The position numbers and the translations under genes are program-made. The notes beneath the pieces were generated by a model, which was not told where the DNA came from, made no database searches, and worked only from the letters and a program-made list of their open reading frames with translations. This document shows positions 6,648-7,904 of a stretch of 7,904 nt of DNA, one piece after another. The stretch covers positions 1-7,904 of the forward strand of contig CALBUB010000055.1 of assembly GCA_937967955.1 (NCBI GenBank), written 5' to 3'. How positions within the stretch are numbered: the first letter of the stretch is position 1; each line of letters opens with the position of its first letter. This stretch comes from an uncultured Bacillota bacterium. Lineage in GTDB: Bacteria > Bacillota > Clostridia > Tissierellales > Tepidimicrobiaceae.

Positions 6648-7000
6648 GGGGGCGAACTGGTTTCGACGGGGATATTGAAGCAGGAGTAGCGAGTCGTTGT
6701 CGCCAATCAACGTAAAAAGTGGCACCTAAAAATAAACGCAAACGAAAATTACGCTCTAGCTGCTTAATTAACGCAGCTCGTCCTACCTAAAGTGCCCACG
6801 CTTTAGGATTAGGGCGTCAAACTAGTGGGGAACTGTTCTTAGCTTGGCTTCGGGGCTAAGAACGGAACTTACCGAAGCTACCTCGCTTAAATCCTGTCAG
6901 TAGGAGTTAAGTTGAGGGAAATCTAAAATACTGACTGCACTCGGAGAAGCTCCTGTGGATGTATTTCCGGACGTGGGTTCGATTCCCACCGCCTCCACCA
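6648..7000 (+). ncRNA. ssrA: Transfer-messenger RNA (tmRNA)
   Basis: A one-piece tmRNA of 353 bases with encoded CCA. The acceptor stem pairs GGGGGCG (6648-6654) with CGCCTCC (6990-6996), with discriminator A and CCA at 6998-7000. The T arm reads GTGGGTTCGATTCCCAC. CAGGAG (6681-6686) pairs with CTCCTG (6950-6955) in helix P2. Four pseudoknots can be traced: a likely PK1 (CGTTG/CAACG at 6695-6699/6708-6712, loop GCCA with TGGC at 6720-6723); PK2 (6786-6792/6801-6807, loop GCCC with GGGC at 6812-6815); PK3 (6835-6843/6855-6863, loop 6847-6853 with 6872-6878); and PK4 (6881-6890/6907-6916, loop GTCAGTA with TACTGAC at 6929-6935). The tag reading frame ends inside hairpin AGCTGC/GCAGCT (6758-6763/6773-6778). 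With SmpB it rescues ribosomes stalled on broken mRNA and adds a degradation tag. Confidence 0.98.
6738..6767 (+). other. tmRNA tag-peptide reading frame (ANENYALAA)
   Basis: Starting at GCA (6738-6740) the frame reads Ala-Asn-Glu-Asn-Tyr-Ala-Leu-Ala-Ala and then TAA at 6765-6767. The five bases before GCA, TAAAC, take the place of TAGTC in E. coli tmRNA, which supports this resume codon. The last residues, ALAA, are the usual protease-recognition end for ClpXP and related proteases. Nine residues is a common tag length in clostridia. Confidence 0.88.
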
Positions 7001-7014
7001 TACATATAAAAGAG

Positions 7015-7048
7015 AGCCTTGATTAGATTAAATCTAATCAAGGCTTTT
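7015..7048 (+). terminator. Intrinsic terminator of ssrA
   Basis: AGCCTTGATTAGA (7015-7027) pairs with TCTAATCAAGGCT (7033-7045) as a 13-bp stem with a 5-base loop, followed by TTTATAATTT. It starts 14 bases after the tmRNA CCA end and closes the rescue unit. Confidence 0.9.
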
Positions 7049-7101
7049 ATAATTTCATAAAAGCCATACAGAATTGTTCTTTTTTATTTATGCCAAATTA
7101 A

Positions 7102-7110
7102 TGGTATAAT
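7102..7110 (+). promoter_or_regulatory. Extended -10 promoter of the nitroreductase gene
   Basis: TGG plus TATAAT (7105-7110) is an extended -10 element with a perfect hexamer. The expected -35 area (about 7082-7087) reads only as T-rich sequence without a good match, which extended -10 promoters tolerate. Transcription would start near 7117. The binding site AAAGGGGG (7128-7135) stands seven bases before ATG 7143. Confidence 0.7.
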
Positions 7111-7142
7111 ATAGTTACTATATTGACAAAGGGGGTTAGTTT

Positions 7143-7658
7143 ATGGACGTTTTTACTGCCATACAGAATAGAAGGAGCATAAGAAAATATTTAGACAAAC
7201 CTGTAGAAGAAGAAAAACTACATAAAGTATTGGAAGCTGCTAGACTTTCACCATCAGCAAAGAACAGGCAGAATTGGAAGTTTATCGTTGTAAAGGATAA
7301 GGAAATAAGGAAAAGATTAGTAGAAGAAGCAATTCAACAACCCTTTGTTGGACAAGCTCCAATAATCATAGTATCCTGTGGTACAGAACCTGATAGTGTT
7401 ATGAAATGTGGTCAACATAGATATACTGTAGATCTATCCATAGCAACGGCTTACATGATACTAGCAGCCTATGAACAAGGCTTGGGAACCTGTTGGCTTG
7501 GAAGCTTTGATGAAGATAAGGTAAAAGAGATCCTAGACATACCTGAAAAGGTAAGGGTAGTTGCTATGACACCATTGGGATATCCAGCAGAAACACCTTT
7601 ACAAAGACCAAGGAAGGCTTTGGATGAAATAGTTTGTTTTGATAAATACGTGGATTAA
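7143..7658 (+). CDS. Small nitroreductase-family FMN oxidoreductase
   Basis: A 171-residue protein of the nitroreductase family. These are cytoplasmic flavoproteins, normally dimers, that use NAD(P)H to reduce nitro groups, quinones or other substrates. The FMN-phosphate motif RRSIRKY is at residues 10-16 and the flavin-site segment SPSAKNRQNW at 36-45, where many relatives have SPSxxNxQPW. The helix TAYMILAAYEQGLGTCWLGSF (102-122) and LGYPAE (145-150) complete the fold. It is at the short end for the family and has no fused ferredoxin domain. Cysteines at 79, 89, 117 and 165 do not form a CxxC cluster. The start is supported by a strong binding site, and the gene has its own promoter and terminator, so it is not clearly tied to the neighbours. 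The physiological substrate cannot be read from sequence. Confidence 0.93.
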   Translation: MDVFTAIQNRRSIRKYLDKPVEEEKLHKVLEAARLSPSAKNRQNWKFIVVKDKEIRKRLVEEAIQQPFVGQAPIIIVSCGTEPDSVMKCGQHRYTVDLSIATAYMILAAYEQGLGTCWLGSFDEDKVKEILDIPEKVRVVAMTPLGYPAETPLQRPRKALDEIVCFDKYVD

Positions 7659-7667
7659 GTTAATATA

Positions 7668-7703
7668 AAAGGGCTCTGAATTTTTCAGAGCCCTTTATAT
7701 TTT
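7668..7703 (+). terminator. Intrinsic terminator after the nitroreductase gene, possibly bidirectional
   Basis: A perfect 13-bp stem (7668-7680 with 7684-7696) has a TTT loop, a GGGCTCTG core and a following ATATTTT run. It begins nine bases after the stop codon. A-rich bases before the stem could give a short U-run on the other strand, so it may also stop transcription from the right. Confidence 0.9.
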
Positions 7704-7736
7704 CCTACTGGCTAGATGCCTTACTAGTTATTTATA

Positions 7737-7767
7737 TTTACAATACTAGAAGAAAATAGAATATTAT
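7737..7767 (+). promoter_or_regulatory. Weak candidate promoter for the transporter gene
   Basis: TTTACA at 7737-7742 and TATTAT at 7762-7767 are each close to consensus, but the 19-base spacing is longer than ideal. A promoter is expected between the terminator and the gene starting at 7802; this is the best pair I see. Confidence 0.35.
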
Positions 7768-7801
7768 ATACTGTTGAATACAGCAAAAGGTGGTGTAGTA
7801 T

Positions 7802-7904
7802 ATGAATTTTAAAAACGTAGGAGAATTGGCAGCTTTGCTTACAGCCTTCTGTTGGACAATAAGCGGCATATCTTTTGAAAAGGCAGGCAAAAGGGTAGGC
7901 TCTA
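7802..7904 (+). CDS. N-terminus of an EamA/DMT-type transporter (partial)
   Basis: The frame opens at ATG 7802 after the binding site AAAGGTGGTG (7786-7795) and runs off the window after 34 codons. It reads MNFKNVGELAALLTAFCWTI and then SGISFEKAGKRVGS. A short N-terminal leader followed by a helix of the type GELAALLTAFCWTISGISFE, with a small-residue and tryptophan pattern, is characteristic of EamA-domain members of the drug/metabolite transporter superfamily. These are inner-membrane proteins usually with ten helices that export amino acids or other metabolites. Only the first helix is visible, so substrate and integrity cannot be judged. Confidence 0.7.
   Translation, partial: MNFKNVGELAALLTAFCWTISGISFEKAGKRVGS

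Noticed and set aside
7123..7128. Perfect TTGACA just before the nitroreductase gene
   Set aside because: The matching -10 position falls inside the coding sequence and reads GACGTT, so it cannot serve this gene; the extended -10 at 7102-7110 explains expression better.
6990..7904. Possible genomic island inserted at the 3' end of ssrA, a common integration site
   Set aside because: No integrase gene and no second copy of the tmRNA 3' end appear in the 900 bases downstream; the nitroreductase and transporter genes look native in composition.
1..7904. Search for CRISPR arrays, insertion sequences, toxin-antitoxin pairs, riboswitches or T-box leaders
   Set aside because: No regularly spaced repeats, transposase fragments, terminal inverted repeats or long structured leaders were seen; the only highly structured RNA is the tmRNA.

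Overview
The window comes from a low-GC Gram-positive bacterium of the Clostridia type. The evidence is AT-rich codon use, strong G-rich ribosome binding sites, TTG and GTG starts, U-tailed hairpin terminators, sigma-A-like promoters and a tmRNA tag of the short clostridial form (ANENYALAA). I cannot fix the genus; Tissierellales-like relatives are a guess from the look of the proteins. Every supported gene is on the + strand.

Layout. Bases 1-111 hold the last 20 codons of a hydrophobic protein and its terminator. A probable operon follows: an alpha/beta hydrolase (199-954), a membrane-anchored MurF-type Mur ligase (995-2641), a D-Ala-D-Ala ligase (2658-3833) and RNase R (3871-5982). An almost perfect 20-bp hairpin without a U-tract begins at the rnr stop codon. 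Next come smpB (6099-6563), with a candidate promoter of its own, and the tmRNA gene ssrA (6648-7000), with a fully consensus promoter and a terminator. The window closes with a free-standing small nitroreductase (7143-7658), which has its own extended -10 promoter and terminator, and the first 34 codons of an EamA/DMT-type transporter (from 7802).

How the genes work together. Ddl makes D-Ala-D-Ala and a MurF enzyme attaches it to the peptidoglycan precursor, so 995-3833 is a D-Ala-D-Ala branch unit. RNase R, SmpB and tmRNA form the trans-translation and ribosome-rescue unit: SmpB and tmRNA free stalled ribosomes and tag the unfinished protein, and RNase R is known from other bacteria to degrade the faulty mRNA. 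The nitroreductase and transporter look like separate transcription units.

Most of this is housekeeping. The points most worth a second look are the Mur ligase whose N-terminal substrate domain appears replaced by a multi-pass membrane region, the hairpin directly behind rnr, the lack of a basic tail on an RNase R encoded next to smpB-ssrA, and the unassigned hydrolase leading the cell-wall genes. I found no mobile element, CRISPR array, defence system or clearly new system.
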